IMG/VR virus record: IMGVR_UViG_3300030090_005624 | Location: 1,424 to 38,494 of that record | Length of the DNA: 37,071 bases | DNA from: a virus | Strand: one strand, 5' to 3' | Shown: one piece after another, positions 4,327 to 11,548 of the stretch | Layout of the letters: each line of letters starts with the position of its first letter | How positions within the stretch are numbered: position 1 is the first letter of the stretch | Translations under genes and position numbers: made by a program | Notes under the pieces: generated by a model | Seen by the model: the letters and a program-made list of their open reading frames with translations, nothing else | Databases searched by the model: none | Told to the model about the DNA's origin: nothing

Positions 4327-5541
4327 ATGACTGAGCTAAAATTCATGGTAGATAATCTTTGGATATTAATCTCTGCATTATTGGTATTTATAATGCATTT
4401 AGGATTTTCTACTTTAGAAGTCGGACTAACAAGACAAAAAAATACCGTCAATGTTTTGTTTAAGAATATGTTTATTATAAGCATCGGGTTAATTACATAC
4501 GCGCTTGTAGGTTTTAATACTATGTATCCTGGTGAATTTAATAACATATTAAGCATCGGAGGTCCAATAGGATTTGTTGATGCAACTAAAAATCTAACCC
4601 ATGAATATGGTGATTATACATATTACAGTGATTTTCTGTTTCAAGCAATGTTTGCAGCCACAGGAGCAACAATTGTATCTGGAGCAGTAGCTGAACGAGT
4701 AAAATTAAGTAGTTTTCTTATTTTTGCTGCGTTGTTAGTAGGATTAGCATATCCCATTGCAGGAGCATGGAAGTGGGGTGGAGGATTTTTAGATGATATG
4801 AAGTTTTATGATTTCGCGGGCAGCTCTGTAGTTCACGCTTTTGGAGGATTCGCGGCTTTAGCGTGTGCGTGGCTTTTAGGTGCGCGTGCAGATAAGTATA
4901 AAAATAATAAAATAAACGCTCTCAACGGTCATTCTATGCCATTAGTGGCTATTGGAGTGTTCTTGTTGTGGTTTGGATGGTATGGATTTAATGGTGGCAG
5001 TGTTTTATCTGCTGATCCAGCTTCTGTTTCTTTTGTTTTTGTTACAACTTCATTGTCTGCGGCATGTGGAGTATTATCTGCAATGTTTATTTCATGGTTT
5101 AAAAACAAAAAACCAGATTATACCATTACAGCTAACGGTGCATTAGCAGGTTTAGTAGGTATAACAGCAGGTGCAGATGTTGTTTCTATATGGTCTGCAT
5201 GTGCAATCGGACTAATCTCAGGTATACTACTTGTTTTTGGTAGTGATTTAATAGAAAAAATCTTAAAAATTGATGATCCAGTCGGTGCAATTACTGTTCA
5301 TGGTATTTGCGGTGTTTGGGGAACAATCGCGGTTGGTATTTTCAGTGCTGAACACAGTATTTTAATACAAACTGCAGGATCATTAATAATCAGTGTTTTT
5401 GCTTTTGTTTTTTCTTTTATTGTTTTTGGTGCCCTTAAGAAAACTTTGGGTGTTAGAATCAATGGTGAGCTAGAACAAAAAGGTTTAGACATACTGGAAC
5501 ATGGTCATACAGCTTACCCCGACTTCCAAACAAGCTCGTAA
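4327..5541 (+). CDS. amt: Ammonium transporter (Amt/MEP/Rh family)
   Basis: A 404-aa integral membrane protein of full Amt length with about 11 predicted helices. It moves ammonium/ammonia across the inner membrane. The family motifs are intact: SGAVAERVKLSSF (118-130), WKWGGGFL (149-155), the signature DFAGSSVVHAFGG (162-174), LLWFGWYGFNGGS (213-225) and ITVHGICGVWG (322-332). The two pore histidines are H170 and H325, and D162 matches the conserved Asp. The C-terminal tail keeps GLDILEHGHTAY. No PII (glnK) gene is adjacent. ATG 4327 has no ribosome-binding site, and ATG 4345 (residue 7) is an alternative start. It is driven by the sigma-54 promoter just upstream and closed by a strong hairpin. 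Probably acquired from a host. Confidence 0.95.
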   Translation: MTELKFMVDNLWILISALLVFIMHLGFSTLEVGLTRQKNTVNVLFKNMFIISIGLITYALVGFNTMYPGEFNNILSIGGPIGFVDATKNLTHEYGDYTYYSDFLFQAMFAATGATIVSGAVAERVKLSSFLIFAALLVGLAYPIAGAWKWGGGFLDDMKFYDFAGSSVVHAFGGFAALACAWLLGARADKYKNNKINALNGHSMPLVAIGVFLLWFGWYGFNGGSVLSADPASVSFVFVTTSLSAACGVLSAMFISWFKNKKPDYTITANGALAGLVGITAGADVVSIWSACAIGLISGILLVFGSDLIEKILKIDDPVGAITVHGICGVWGTIAVGIFSAEHSILIQTAGSLIISVFAFVFSFIVFGALKKTLGVRINGELEQKGLDILEHGHTAYPDFQTSS

Positions 5542-5557
5542 TTGTTACAGTGTGTCA

Positions 5558-5582
5558 AAGGGGGCGCTTTTAGCGCCCTCTT
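5558..5582. terminator. Bidirectional hairpin between amt and the nucleotidyltransferase gene
   Basis: GGGCGC-TTTTA-GCGCCC, extended by flanking AAG/CTT pairs, lies 16 nt after the amt stop and overlaps the last codons and stop of the minus-strand gene. On the minus strand it runs into TTT, as expected for an intrinsic terminator. Confidence 0.75.
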
Positions 5583-5998
5583 ATTAACCAACTGCTGCTT
5601 TGTACTTTTTCTCCCAAGCCATAAACAGATGTTATGCCTAATTCTTCACAAATTTTATGTTCTGGAGTATTTTCGCCATTGGTACGATCACCACCATTGC
5701 AAAACATAATTTCTTGGTATGTGTTTTTTTGATTTTTATAAATATTTTCTAATGTACGACACACAGTATCATCGGTATCTGCACACGGTATAACTTTGTC
5801 AACACAATAAATAGATTCTACAATACGCATTCTTTCTGCAAATGGCATAAATGGCTTGCCTTTTTTACGAATTAAAAATTGGTCATTGTTCACAATGACA
5901 AAAAGACGGTAGGCTAGTGATTTCGCGCGTTCAAACAATTCTAAATGACCAACATGCAACGGATCAAATCCACCACTAACTATAGAAAGTTTAATCAT
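5570..5998 (-). CDS. Cytidylyltransferase-like nucleotidyltransferase, 142 aa
   Basis: A compact HIGH-superfamily nucleotidyltransferase. SGGFDPLHVGH at residues 8-18 contains the HxGH nucleotide-binding motif. The C-terminal SSSWLIRGR corresponds to the ISSTxxR motif. Length and the GGFDPLHVGHLELF start resemble the C-terminal domain of HldE/RfaE and TagD-like enzymes, which transfer NMP or AMP to a sugar- or glycerol-phosphate. It could activate a sugar for modifying surface polysaccharide or DNA; the substrate cannot be read from sequence. Last gene of the tubulin operon, coupled to the 36-aa gene by an ATGA overlap. Confidence 0.85.
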   Translation of the reverse strand: MIKLSIVSGGFDPLHVGHLELFERAKSLAYRLFVIVNNDQFLIRKKGKPFMPFAERMRIVESIYCVDKVIPCADTDDTVCRTLENIYKNQKNTYQEIMFCNGGDRTNGENTPEHKICEELGITSVYGLGEKVQSSSWLIRGR

Positions 5999-6105
5999 TT
6001 AGGTTTTAAATCTTTATAAGCATATTTTGGTTTGATAAAAATGTCTTTTTGTAAATCTTCTTTGCTTTTTACACCTAATATCTTTTTTAAAAGTTTAAAT
6101 ACCAT
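5995..6105 (-). CDS. Basic micropeptide, 36 aa
   Basis: ATG 6105, with AAAAGGA upstream, lies 19 nt inside the end of the papain-fold gene, and its TGA overlaps the next gene's ATG as ATGA. It encodes MVFKLLKKILGVKSKED, ending KYAYKDLKPK. The N-terminus is an amphipathic, Lys-rich helix that could lie on a membrane. Its place in a chain of overlapping genes supports translation. Function unknown. Confidence 0.55.
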   Translation of the reverse strand: MVFKLLKKILGVKSKEDLQKDIFIKPKYAYKDLKPK

Positions 6106-6563
6106 ATGCTTTCCTTTTGTTTTTTTGATAAATTTAAATAATCGCCGCCGTCTGGCTCAAAAAATAATATTTCGTCATCGTTTCCTATAACCATATTGAT
6201 TGCATGTGCAGATCGTGCAGAATTATTATAAGACATAACACCAACAGCTACAGCTTCTGCATCAGTAGCATTTTTATTTTCAGAATTAAATGTTTGTTTA
6301 AAAGCAAGTGAGTTTTCGCGGGCATGGAGAATATTTAAAAATGTTTTAAAAGTTTGTGAAAAGTTGTCGCAATCCCAATTTGTGCGCCATTTAGTAACCC
6401 CAGCAAAAGACAACCACTTATGATATGCTGGATACGCTTCTTTTTTCAGCCAGTCAGTGTCTAAAACAACATATGACTTATCATTCAAGTGAATACTACA
6501 TTCTTCACTGAAATTTTGTGCTTCTAATAATTTTTTTAGTTTTGTTTTTGTATAAGTTATCAT
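6087..6563 (-). CDS. Papain-fold protein resembling the MOA lectin C-terminal protease domain
   Basis: At 158 aa, it has NWDCDNFSQTF (Cys65), SAHAINMVIG (His120) and ILFFEPDGG (Glu136). Their order and spacing resemble the Cys-His-Glu set of the Agglutinin_C/MOA-type papain-fold domain, so it may be a cysteine protease or transglutaminase-like enzyme. No signal peptide is seen, and the lectin domain of MOA is absent. Coupled by ATGA to the lipoprotein gene upstream and part of the tubulin operon. Target unknown: it could process a phage or host protein. Confidence 0.6.
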   Translation of the reverse strand: MITYTKTKLKKLLEAQNFSEECSIHLNDKSYVVLDTDWLKKEAYPAYHKWLSFAGVTKWRTNWDCDNFSQTFKTFLNILHARENSLAFKQTFNSENKNATDAEAVAVGVMSYNNSARSAHAINMVIGNDDEILFFEPDGGDYLNLSKKQKESIWYLNF

Positions 6564-7324
6564 ATCATGTTAAGTTTCTTTTTTGCTTGATTAATACGCC
6601 AACGATCTTTTTCGTCTAAATTGCCTTTTAAATGATTGTCTATTTGAGCCAGCATAGGGCTTTTCTCGCCTTGATGGTCATTTCGGATACTCTGTATACC
6701 CTTTACTAATTTAAGCAGCGTAGAAGTAGCTCCAGAGGCTGGCATTGCAAAAGGCGCGATTACTCCTGTTACCTTGATAGCAACACCCGCAAGTCCGATT
6801 AATATTACACCACCAACAATCCAATATACTTTTTGCATCAAGCTTTGGTATTTAGTAGCCATCAATGCATTTTCTTGATTAGTAGCTTCTAATTTTGCTT
6901 GTGCAGAAGATAATTTACTTTCTAGTAGTTTGTTTTGATTTTGTACAGCGACTAATTGTGAGTCAAGTTGTTGTAATAATTTTTGACCTTCTTTTTCTTG
7001 CTTTGGATCTTCAGATAACAAGTCACTTACTACTTTAGTGGACTTTATTGCATTTTCTGCTTGTGGAGGCCCTAAGGCAGTAATTCCACGAGTAGTCATT
7101 TGTTTTGCTACTTGTGAATGTTTTGAAGGAGTTGGATCTTTTTGTAACGCTTGATCTGCAGCATATACAAAAGTTCTACCGCTTTCAATTTCTTTTTCTT
7201 TGTTTTTGTCTATATTTTGACTTATGCCTGTAACAACGTCTTTTTGTTTATTAAACTTGCCCAACGGAGTTGAACAACCAGCCGCGATTAATGCTACACA
7301 AACATATGTAATTTTATTGGACAT
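6560..7324 (-). CDS. Coiled-coil lipoprotein with an internal membrane segment, 254 aa
   Basis: Starting at ATG 7324, the protein has a lipoprotein signal (MSNKITYVCVALIAAGC, acylated Cys17). A Lys/Glu/Gln-rich helical region with a coiled coil at about 110-163 follows. Then come a hydrophobic helix at about 167-190 (IVGGVILIGLAGVAIKV) and a basic C-terminus. A lipid anchor plus a second membrane helix joined by a coiled coil recalls a unimolecular spanin, which bridges both membranes at lysis. The 65-residue tail after the helix is unusual for that, so the spanin idea is only tentative. ATG overlaps the tubulin stop by 11 nt, implying coupled synthesis. An ATG 30 nt upstream would bury the signal. 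Confidence 0.65.
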   Translation of the reverse strand: MSNKITYVCVALIAAGCSTPLGKFNKQKDVVTGISQNIDKNKEKEIESGRTFVYAADQALQKDPTPSKHSQVAKQMTTRGITALGPPQAENAIKSTKVVSDLLSEDPKQEKEGQKLLQQLDSQLVAVQNQNKLLESKLSSAQAKLEATNQENALMATKYQSLMQKVYWIVGGVILIGLAGVAIKVTGVIAPFAMPASGATSTLLKLVKGIQSIRNDHQGEKSPMLAQIDNHLKGNLDEKDRWRINQAKKKLNMI

Positions 7325-8432
7325 ACTCTTTGGGAACCCATTGAGCAAAGTCAAACCATTCTTTTGCTGGCTTTAGTCCACCAATCACAGTATATACTGC
7401 AATCCCTGGCTTGTTCGACGTATAAATACCACGATGAACCATACTATCTTTTTCCAACAACCTATTAAGTTGCTCAAAACCATGTTCTAGCGCTTCTTGT
7501 GGTACATTATCCATCAATTCATTGTTTACTACCATCACACAAGCTGCTACATTACCAGTAGAAATATCTGCACCTGCTAAAATATTACGTTTTAAATTGT
7601 CACGTATTGCTTTGCTGATGTCTGTATCGTTTGCTTGCTCTGTTTTGATTGGTGTAGCTCCAAAAGTGATAATTCCAGAATTTAATACTGTGTCAAGGTC
7701 TGCCTTGTCAAAAGTAGTATACGAGCTGTCTTGTGCAGAAATCTTATTAAACAAGTGAAACAGCGAACAAACACTATTGTTGGCTGTACTCCAAAACTTA
7801 TTGACAGATAGTCCTGGATATAATTGTTTTATTTTTTCATTGTTCAAAACAATGAGTGGTGATAAAATACCATCTTTGGCATATTCAACCACTTTTTGCA
7901 TTGTTCTTTTTGTATTTTTGGCGACCTGGTTTCCTTCTGCATTGGTTGGCAAAGCAGAAATAAAACCTACTGTGGCATCAGTATTTTCTTGTGCAATTTT
8001 AAATACTACTGGCGCTCCTCCTGCGCCTGTGCCACCTCCCGCACCAGCGCAGACCAGCACTCGATCATATGTTGTGCCTAATTTTGCACGAAAAAAGTCA
8101 CAAATCTCTTCAGAGTTCTCTTGGAAAATTCTTTCTGCGGTCTCAGGATCTTTACCTGCCCCACCATGGTCGAGTAGTAATTTTCTGTCCTCGGGGATAT
8201 TAATATATTTTAAGTCCTGCTTTGCAGTGTTAATTACGCAAACTCTTCTATATCCTAAATTCCAGAATGTTTCCGCTATTCTAGATCCACCTTGACCTAC
8301 GCCAATAATCGCAAATTTATAAGCGCCGTCAAATTCGTCCTCAATTTCTTGAGTTTGAGCGTTTTCGTCGGGCATGGGAATGTCTGGCAAATCAATTCCA
8401 ATATCATCTATGTTTGAAATATCCTCTTCCAT
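7314..8432 (-). CDS. Tubulin/FtsZ-family GTPase (phage tubulin)
   Basis: A 372-aa protein with an acidic N-terminal tail (MEEDISNIDDIGIDLP) and a tubulin/FtsZ core. Landmarks are AIIGVGQGGSR (about 41-51), the tubulin signature AGAGGGTGAGGAP (about 129-139) for GTP phosphates, and DKADLD (about 242-247), the likely T7-loop acidic residues that trigger hydrolysis in the next subunit. It lacks the FtsZ C-terminal FtsA/ZipA-binding peptide. Phage tubulins such as PhuZ position replication compartments, and TubZ moves DNA; which role applies here is unknown. ATG 8432 lies 11 nt beyond a GTGTAA late-type motif. First gene of a five-gene overlapping operon. Confidence 0.9.
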   Translation of the reverse strand: MEEDISNIDDIGIDLPDIPMPDENAQTQEIEDEFDGAYKFAIIGVGQGGSRIAETFWNLGYRRVCVINTAKQDLKYINIPEDRKLLLDHGGAGKDPETAERIFQENSEEICDFFRAKLGTTYDRVLVCAGAGGGTGAGGAPVVFKIAQENTDATVGFISALPTNAEGNQVAKNTKRTMQKVVEYAKDGILSPLIVLNNEKIKQLYPGLSVNKFWSTANNSVCSLFHLFNKISAQDSSYTTFDKADLDTVLNSGIITFGATPIKTEQANDTDISKAIRDNLKRNILAGADISTGNVAACVMVVNNELMDNVPQEALEHGFEQLNRLLEKDSMVHRGIYTSNKPGIAVYTVIGGLKPAKEWFDFAQWVPKEYVQ

Positions 8433-8443
8433 GATATATATTA

Positions 8444-8449
8444 TTACAC
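8444..8449 (-). promoter_or_regulatory. GTGTAA motif upstream of the tubulin operon
   Basis: Minus-strand TTTAGTGTAATAATATATA, 11 nt before ATG 8432. One of about a dozen copies ahead of structural and associated genes. Confidence 0.55.
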
Positions 8450-8485
8450 TAAATTGAATTTTTTTCAAAAAATAAAAAAATATAT

Positions 8486-8493
8486 GTGTATAA
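8486..8493 (+). promoter_or_regulatory. GTGTATAA, variant of the late-type motif
   Basis: TATGTGTATAACTAT, 32 nt before ATG 8526. It is divergent from the tubulin copy, giving a bidirectional control region of about 90 nt. Confidence 0.4.
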
Positions 8494-8525
8494 CTATTTA
8501 CGGGTCCAACAACATACAACATACT

Positions 8526-8822
8526 ATGGCACAAGACAATAAACCAAAAATCACATTTGCTGATCTGGACAACTTTTTAAAAATCGCACCAATAATCGGC
8601 CTGGCAATTTTAGCTTATTTACAAACACTTTTTCCAAGTAAAACTGAATTTAAAGAAATACAAACTCAGTTGATACAAATGGACAAAAAAATAACGGAAA
8701 TGACTGTTTTACAAAAAGCTATAACGAGTAATACTTCAGACTTGAAACAAATTGATCAACGCCTTAGAATTTTAGAACTTGAAGTAGCACGGCACAACGC
8801 ACAAACAGATGATGTTAAATAG
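8526..8822 (+). CDS. Small membrane protein with coiled coil, 98 aa (holin-like?)
   Basis: ATG 8526 is used; an upstream ATG at 8454 would overlap the regulatory region. Residues about 22-39 (APIIGLAILAYLQTLF) form one membrane helix. The rest (about 45-90) is a helical coiled coil with heptad-like Leu/Ile spacing (ITEMTVLQKAI, LRILELEVARH). One helix followed by a coiled coil is seen in some single-TM holins and XhlA-like proteins, but also in many other membrane proteins. Overlaps the next gene by 14 nt, so the two are coupled. Function uncertain. Confidence 0.7.
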   Translation: MAQDNKPKITFADLDNFLKIAPIIGLAILAYLQTLFPSKTEFKEIQTQLIQMDKKITEMTVLQKAITSNTSDLKQIDQRLRILELEVARHNAQTDDVK

Positions 8823-10059
8823 GCGCAAATTTCTGGGCGGCATGGGCTTATCATTCATGTTGCCAAACTTAGAAGCTTTAGGAAATATTAAGCCAGACGT
8901 AAAACGCTTTGCCGCAGTATACGTTCCTAACGGAATCAATATGCACCATTGGACCCCAAGCTATCAAGGAGATTTAATTGATTTGCCTGGTACTTTGTCT
9001 CCGATGCAAGATCATATTAACAATATGCACATCTTGTCTGGATTAACTCATGATAAAGCAAGGCCAAACGGTGATGGCGCTGGAGATCACGCAAGAGCTT
9101 GTGCAACTTTTCTTACTGGTGTTCAAGCACATAAGCATGAATCTTTAATACGTTCTGGAAAATCTGTTGATCAATATCTCGCAGATAAATACAACGGAGT
9201 TACAAGATTCGACAGTTTACAATTTACAGGCTCAAAAGCTAGAATTATTGGTAAGTGTGATTCTGGCTACAGTTGTGCGTATCAATACAATTTATCATGG
9301 AAATCTGCATCTCAACCAATGGCGTCCATGTATGATCCCAAAGACATTTTCAATAGATTGTTTAACGTTGAAAAACTTGAGCAAAAGAAAAAACTATATA
9401 AAAAATCAATTTTAGATTTTGTTTTAGAAGAAAGCAAATCTTTATCTCACAATATATCATCAAAAGATAAAGCCAAACTTGACGAGTATATGTATTCTGT
9501 TCGTGAAGTAGAATTAGAGCTAGAAAGACGCGATGAATTTAATTTATCAAACAATTTTGAATTTAACTTTGATACAGAACAAAAGTCTGACAAGTTTAGA
9601 TTAATGTATAGTTTGATGCATTTAGCATTTTTAACAGATACAACTCGCGTAATAACATTTTTAACTGCGCATGATGGCTACAATGGTCCTCATAGAGAAA
9701 TAGGCGTAAATGAAGGTCATCACAGTTTATCACATCATCAAAAAGATGAAAAAAAATTAGCAGCACTTGCTAAAATTGATTTGTTTAATGTTAGATTATT
9801 TTCTGAATTTATTGACAAACTTAAAAAAGACAATTTACTAGAAAATACAGACATTATTTACGGTGCAGGCATATCTGATGGAAACAGACACAATCACGAT
9901 GAACTTCCATGTTTGTTGGTTGGTGGTAAAAATCGCAGAAAACACATACGAGTAGAAAAAGAAAAACCAATGTGCGACTTGTTTGTTAGCTTATTGCATA
10001 AGCACAATATTGAAACAAAACATTTTGGCGACTCTACTGGCGAGTTTAATATAATTTAA
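8809..10059 (+). CDS. HXXSHH (DUF1552) family protein with Tat signal
   Basis: About 416 aa. The start NRRKFLGGMGLSFMLP is a twin-arginine signal, so the folded protein is exported. The family-defining HXXSHH motif is at 305-310 (GHHSLSHH). Other family-like landmarks are GLTHDKARPNGDG (78-90), CDSGYSCAYQYNLSW (150-164) and YGAGISDGNRHNHDELP (351-367). The family (PF07586) is best known from Planctomycetes, Verrucomicrobia and some Proteobacteria. It looks related to the alkaline phosphatase/sulfatase superfamily, but no activity is established to my knowledge. In a phage it may modify the envelope or scavenge phosphate or sulfate; this is inference. Start may be ATG 8809 or 8812. Confidence 0.88.
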   Translation: MMLNRRKFLGGMGLSFMLPNLEALGNIKPDVKRFAAVYVPNGINMHHWTPSYQGDLIDLPGTLSPMQDHINNMHILSGLTHDKARPNGDGAGDHARACATFLTGVQAHKHESLIRSGKSVDQYLADKYNGVTRFDSLQFTGSKARIIGKCDSGYSCAYQYNLSWKSASQPMASMYDPKDIFNRLFNVEKLEQKKKLYKKSILDFVLEESKSLSHNISSKDKAKLDEYMYSVREVELELERRDEFNLSNNFEFNFDTEQKSDKFRLMYSLMHLAFLTDTTRVITFLTAHDGYNGPHREIGVNEGHHSLSHHQKDEKKLAALAKIDLFNVRLFSEFIDKLKKDNLLENTDIIYGAGISDGNRHNHDELPCLLVGGKNRRKHIRVEKEKPMCDLFVSLLHKHNIETKHFGDSTGEFNII

Positions 10060-10403
10060 TTTCTTTTACCCCAAAACTTATGTTCATAATCTGGAGTATT
10101 TTCTTGTATTAAAGCTTGCCTCCATTCTGCCTTAGAATATTCAGAAAGTAAAATGTGATTACCCGTATTAGTGTCTTCAGACGCAATCCATCTTTTAGCA
10201 AGTTCGTACATTTGAGCTTCTTCGTATCCAAGCATGTGAGTTAAGTTGGCAAATTTTTTTAATAAAGTTTTTTTAGGAGGAGGATTTATTCCTCTCTCTA
10301 TCTTGCGCCACATAGACTTTTCTACTCCAATTATCTTACAAAATTTTTCAAGATTCTTAAAATATTTTATTCTTTGCTGTTTGACGTACTCGTTAAATTT
10401 CAT
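10056..10403 (-). CDS. Helix-turn-helix (XRE-like) DNA-binding protein, 115 aa
   Basis: The N-terminal half carries a lambda-repressor-like helix-turn-helix (LEKFCKIIGVEKSMWRKIERG, about 18-38), followed by a helical extension (KKTLLKKFANLTHMLGYEEAQ) and a 45-aa C-terminus without recognisable features. It probably binds operator DNA and could regulate this operon or host genes. Last gene of the nine-gene cyclase operon, joined to its neighbour by ATGA. Its stop overlaps the convergent HXXSHH gene stop, so no terminator separates them. Confidence 0.8.
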   Translation of the reverse strand: MKFNEYVKQQRIKYFKNLEKFCKIIGVEKSMWRKIERGINPPPKKTLLKKFANLTHMLGYEEAQMYELAKRWIASEDTNTGNHILLSEYSKAEWRQALIQENTPDYEHKFWGKRN

Positions 10404-10630
10404 GCTAGTAAATCAAGTCTGTATGTTGGCATAGTATCATAAAAAGCATTATACTCTGAAGTTTCATTTAGCTGCGCTGCTATATATCTTCCAAATAACA
10501 TATCTGAGTGAACTCTTCTTGCTGAAGAATAGCTTTGCATCTCTGATGTCTTTTGTTGTCTATCACTCCAAGCTTTTATACCTTTAGACTGAATGTCATT
10601 ATCTCCTATACTCCACGGGAAGTCTGTCAT
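10400..10630 (-). CDS. Hypothetical protein, 76 aa
   Basis: ATG 10630 to TGA 10400, coupled by ATGA on both sides. The product is polar, with SYSSARRVHSDMLFGRYIAAQL in its middle, and contains no signal peptide or membrane segment, unlike most neighbours. No known domain recognised. Confidence 0.65.
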   Translation of the reverse strand: MTDFPWSIGDNDIQSKGIKAWSDRQQKTSEMQSYSSARRVHSDMLFGRYIAAQLNETSEYNAFYDTMPTYRLDLLA

Positions 10631-10731
10631 AGCAATAACGTAAGTTCATGTACAATAAAACAAATAGACGCAGCTATAATGACTTTTATTATATCATAAG
10701 CTATTTTACTATTTCTTCTTAATATTGACAT
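10627..10731 (-). CDS. Single-helix membrane micropeptide, 34 aa
   Basis: MSILRRNSKIAYDI is followed by a hydrophobic helix (IKVIIAASICFIVHELTLLL). Its TGA overlaps the next ATG and its start overlaps the preceding gene by 23 nt, continuing the overlapping pattern of the operon. The Arg/Lys-rich N-terminus should face the cytoplasm. The ribosome-binding site is weak. Function unknown. Confidence 0.5.
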   Translation of the reverse strand: MSILRRNSKIAYDIIKVIIAASICFIVHELTLLL

Positions 10732-10969
10732 TTATAGGTTCGTGTTGTTTAGTTGTGTAAATATGATGCAATTCGTCGTACGCTTCGTTGTAATTCCACC
10801 TTGGGCATTTAAAAGACATTGTTCTATGCTTGGGATAATCTTCTTGCCATACCCAAGTACCGCTACAACCAGTAGAAAGAAAAAGAAGAAGCAAACATAA
10901 AATTAACCCACCAACAGGGATATATAAAGTCCACCTTTCTAAAAACTTTATTTCTTTGTCAAGATCCAT
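10709..10969 (-). CDS. Small lipoprotein, 86 aa
   Basis: A charged N-terminus (MDLDKEIKFLERW) precedes a long hydrophobic stretch ending in the lipobox LSTGC (Cys35). The mature part is short and polar, with WVWQEDYPKHRTMSFKCPRWN. It is probably processed by signal peptidase II and anchored to the envelope, or retained as a membrane helix. It begins 2 nt after the preceding stop. Part of the cyclase operon. Function unknown. Confidence 0.7.
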   Translation of the reverse strand: MDLDKEIKFLERWTLYIPVGGLILCLLLLFLSTGCSGTWVWQEDYPKHRTMSFKCPRWNYNEAYDELHHIYTTKQHEPINVNIKKK

Positions 10970-10971
10970 AT

Positions 10972-11205
10972 TTATATTTGTTTTTTATAGACTGGGTCTT
11001 CATAACTAAAATTATTTAGCGTTCTAAGATATTGCATATACTCATCTCGTTCTTCTCTAGAAAGCTCTTTAGCCAAATTGCCTTTTCTGTCTTGAATTTT
11101 TCTAGCTTTAGCTTCCACGGGTTCAGCTTTAAAAATAATTACACCAACGGTGACGCAAAAAAATAATAACATAACCTTGATAAACTCTAATAATAGTTTT
11201 TTCAT
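10972..11205 (-). CDS. Small membrane or exported protein, 77 aa
   Basis: MKKLLLEFIKVMLLFFCVTV is a Sec signal or membrane anchor with a possible cleavage after VEAKA. The mature part is Lys/Glu/Arg-rich and helical (ELSREERDEYMQYLRTL). Coupled to the upstream gene by ATGA. No domain recognised. Confidence 0.65.
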   Translation of the reverse strand: MKKLLLEFIKVMLLFFCVTVGVIIFKAEPVEAKARKIQDRKGNLAKELSREERDEYMQYLRTLNNFSYEDPVYKKQI

Positions 11206-11408
11206 TTTTTAAATTTAGATTTAAATATATCTATAATATATTTTGGCGCAACCAATATCCAACCTAAAAATATGAAAAATACCTCGATAATCTTTTGAAG
11301 TTTATTCATTTTTACTTTTTCTTTAGAAATTAATTTATTTATCGCTTGTAAAGATTTTTTGTCTGCACTCCATCTTTCATCCTTCCATGAAATACAATAT
11401 ATCTTCAT
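11202..11408 (-). CDS. Small single-pass membrane protein, 68 aa
   Basis: A basic 40-residue N-terminal part (MKIYCISWKDERWSADKKS) precedes one hydrophobic helix (about 41-57, VFFIFLGWILVAPKYII) and a Lys-rich tail. The ATG overlaps the previous stop as ATGA, which favours this start over the internal Met at residue 34. Function unknown. Confidence 0.6.
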   Translation of the reverse strand: MKIYCISWKDERWSADKKSLQAINKLISKEKVKMNKLQKIIEVFFIFLGWILVAPKYIIDIFKSKFKK

Positions 11409-11548
11409 CGAATGCCAGAACCTACTTTTTGAAATATCAAATCACTTTCCTGAATATTACCTTGGGCTTCGCATGATGAAACACACACCGCTGTTATAAA
11501 GATAACTCCTATGATGTATAGAATACGTTCTTTAGTTTTTTGACTCAT
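11405..11548 (-). CDS. Tiny lipoprotein, 47 aa
   Basis: MSQKTKERILYIIGVIF leads to the lipobox CVSSC (Cys26), leaving a mature lipopeptide of about 22 residues. Stop and next start overlap as ATGA, and its own start lies 17 nt inside the preceding gene. The size is typical of small outer-membrane spanin subunits or entry-exclusion lipoproteins, but nothing decides between these. Confidence 0.6.
   Translation of the reverse strand: MSQKTKERILYIIGVIFITAVCVSSCEAQGNIQESDLIFQKVGSGIR

Noticed and set aside
6560-7324. Firm assignment as a unimolecular spanin
   Set aside because: The membrane helix is followed by about 65 residues instead of ending the protein, and the gene is coupled to tubulin rather than to an endolysin.
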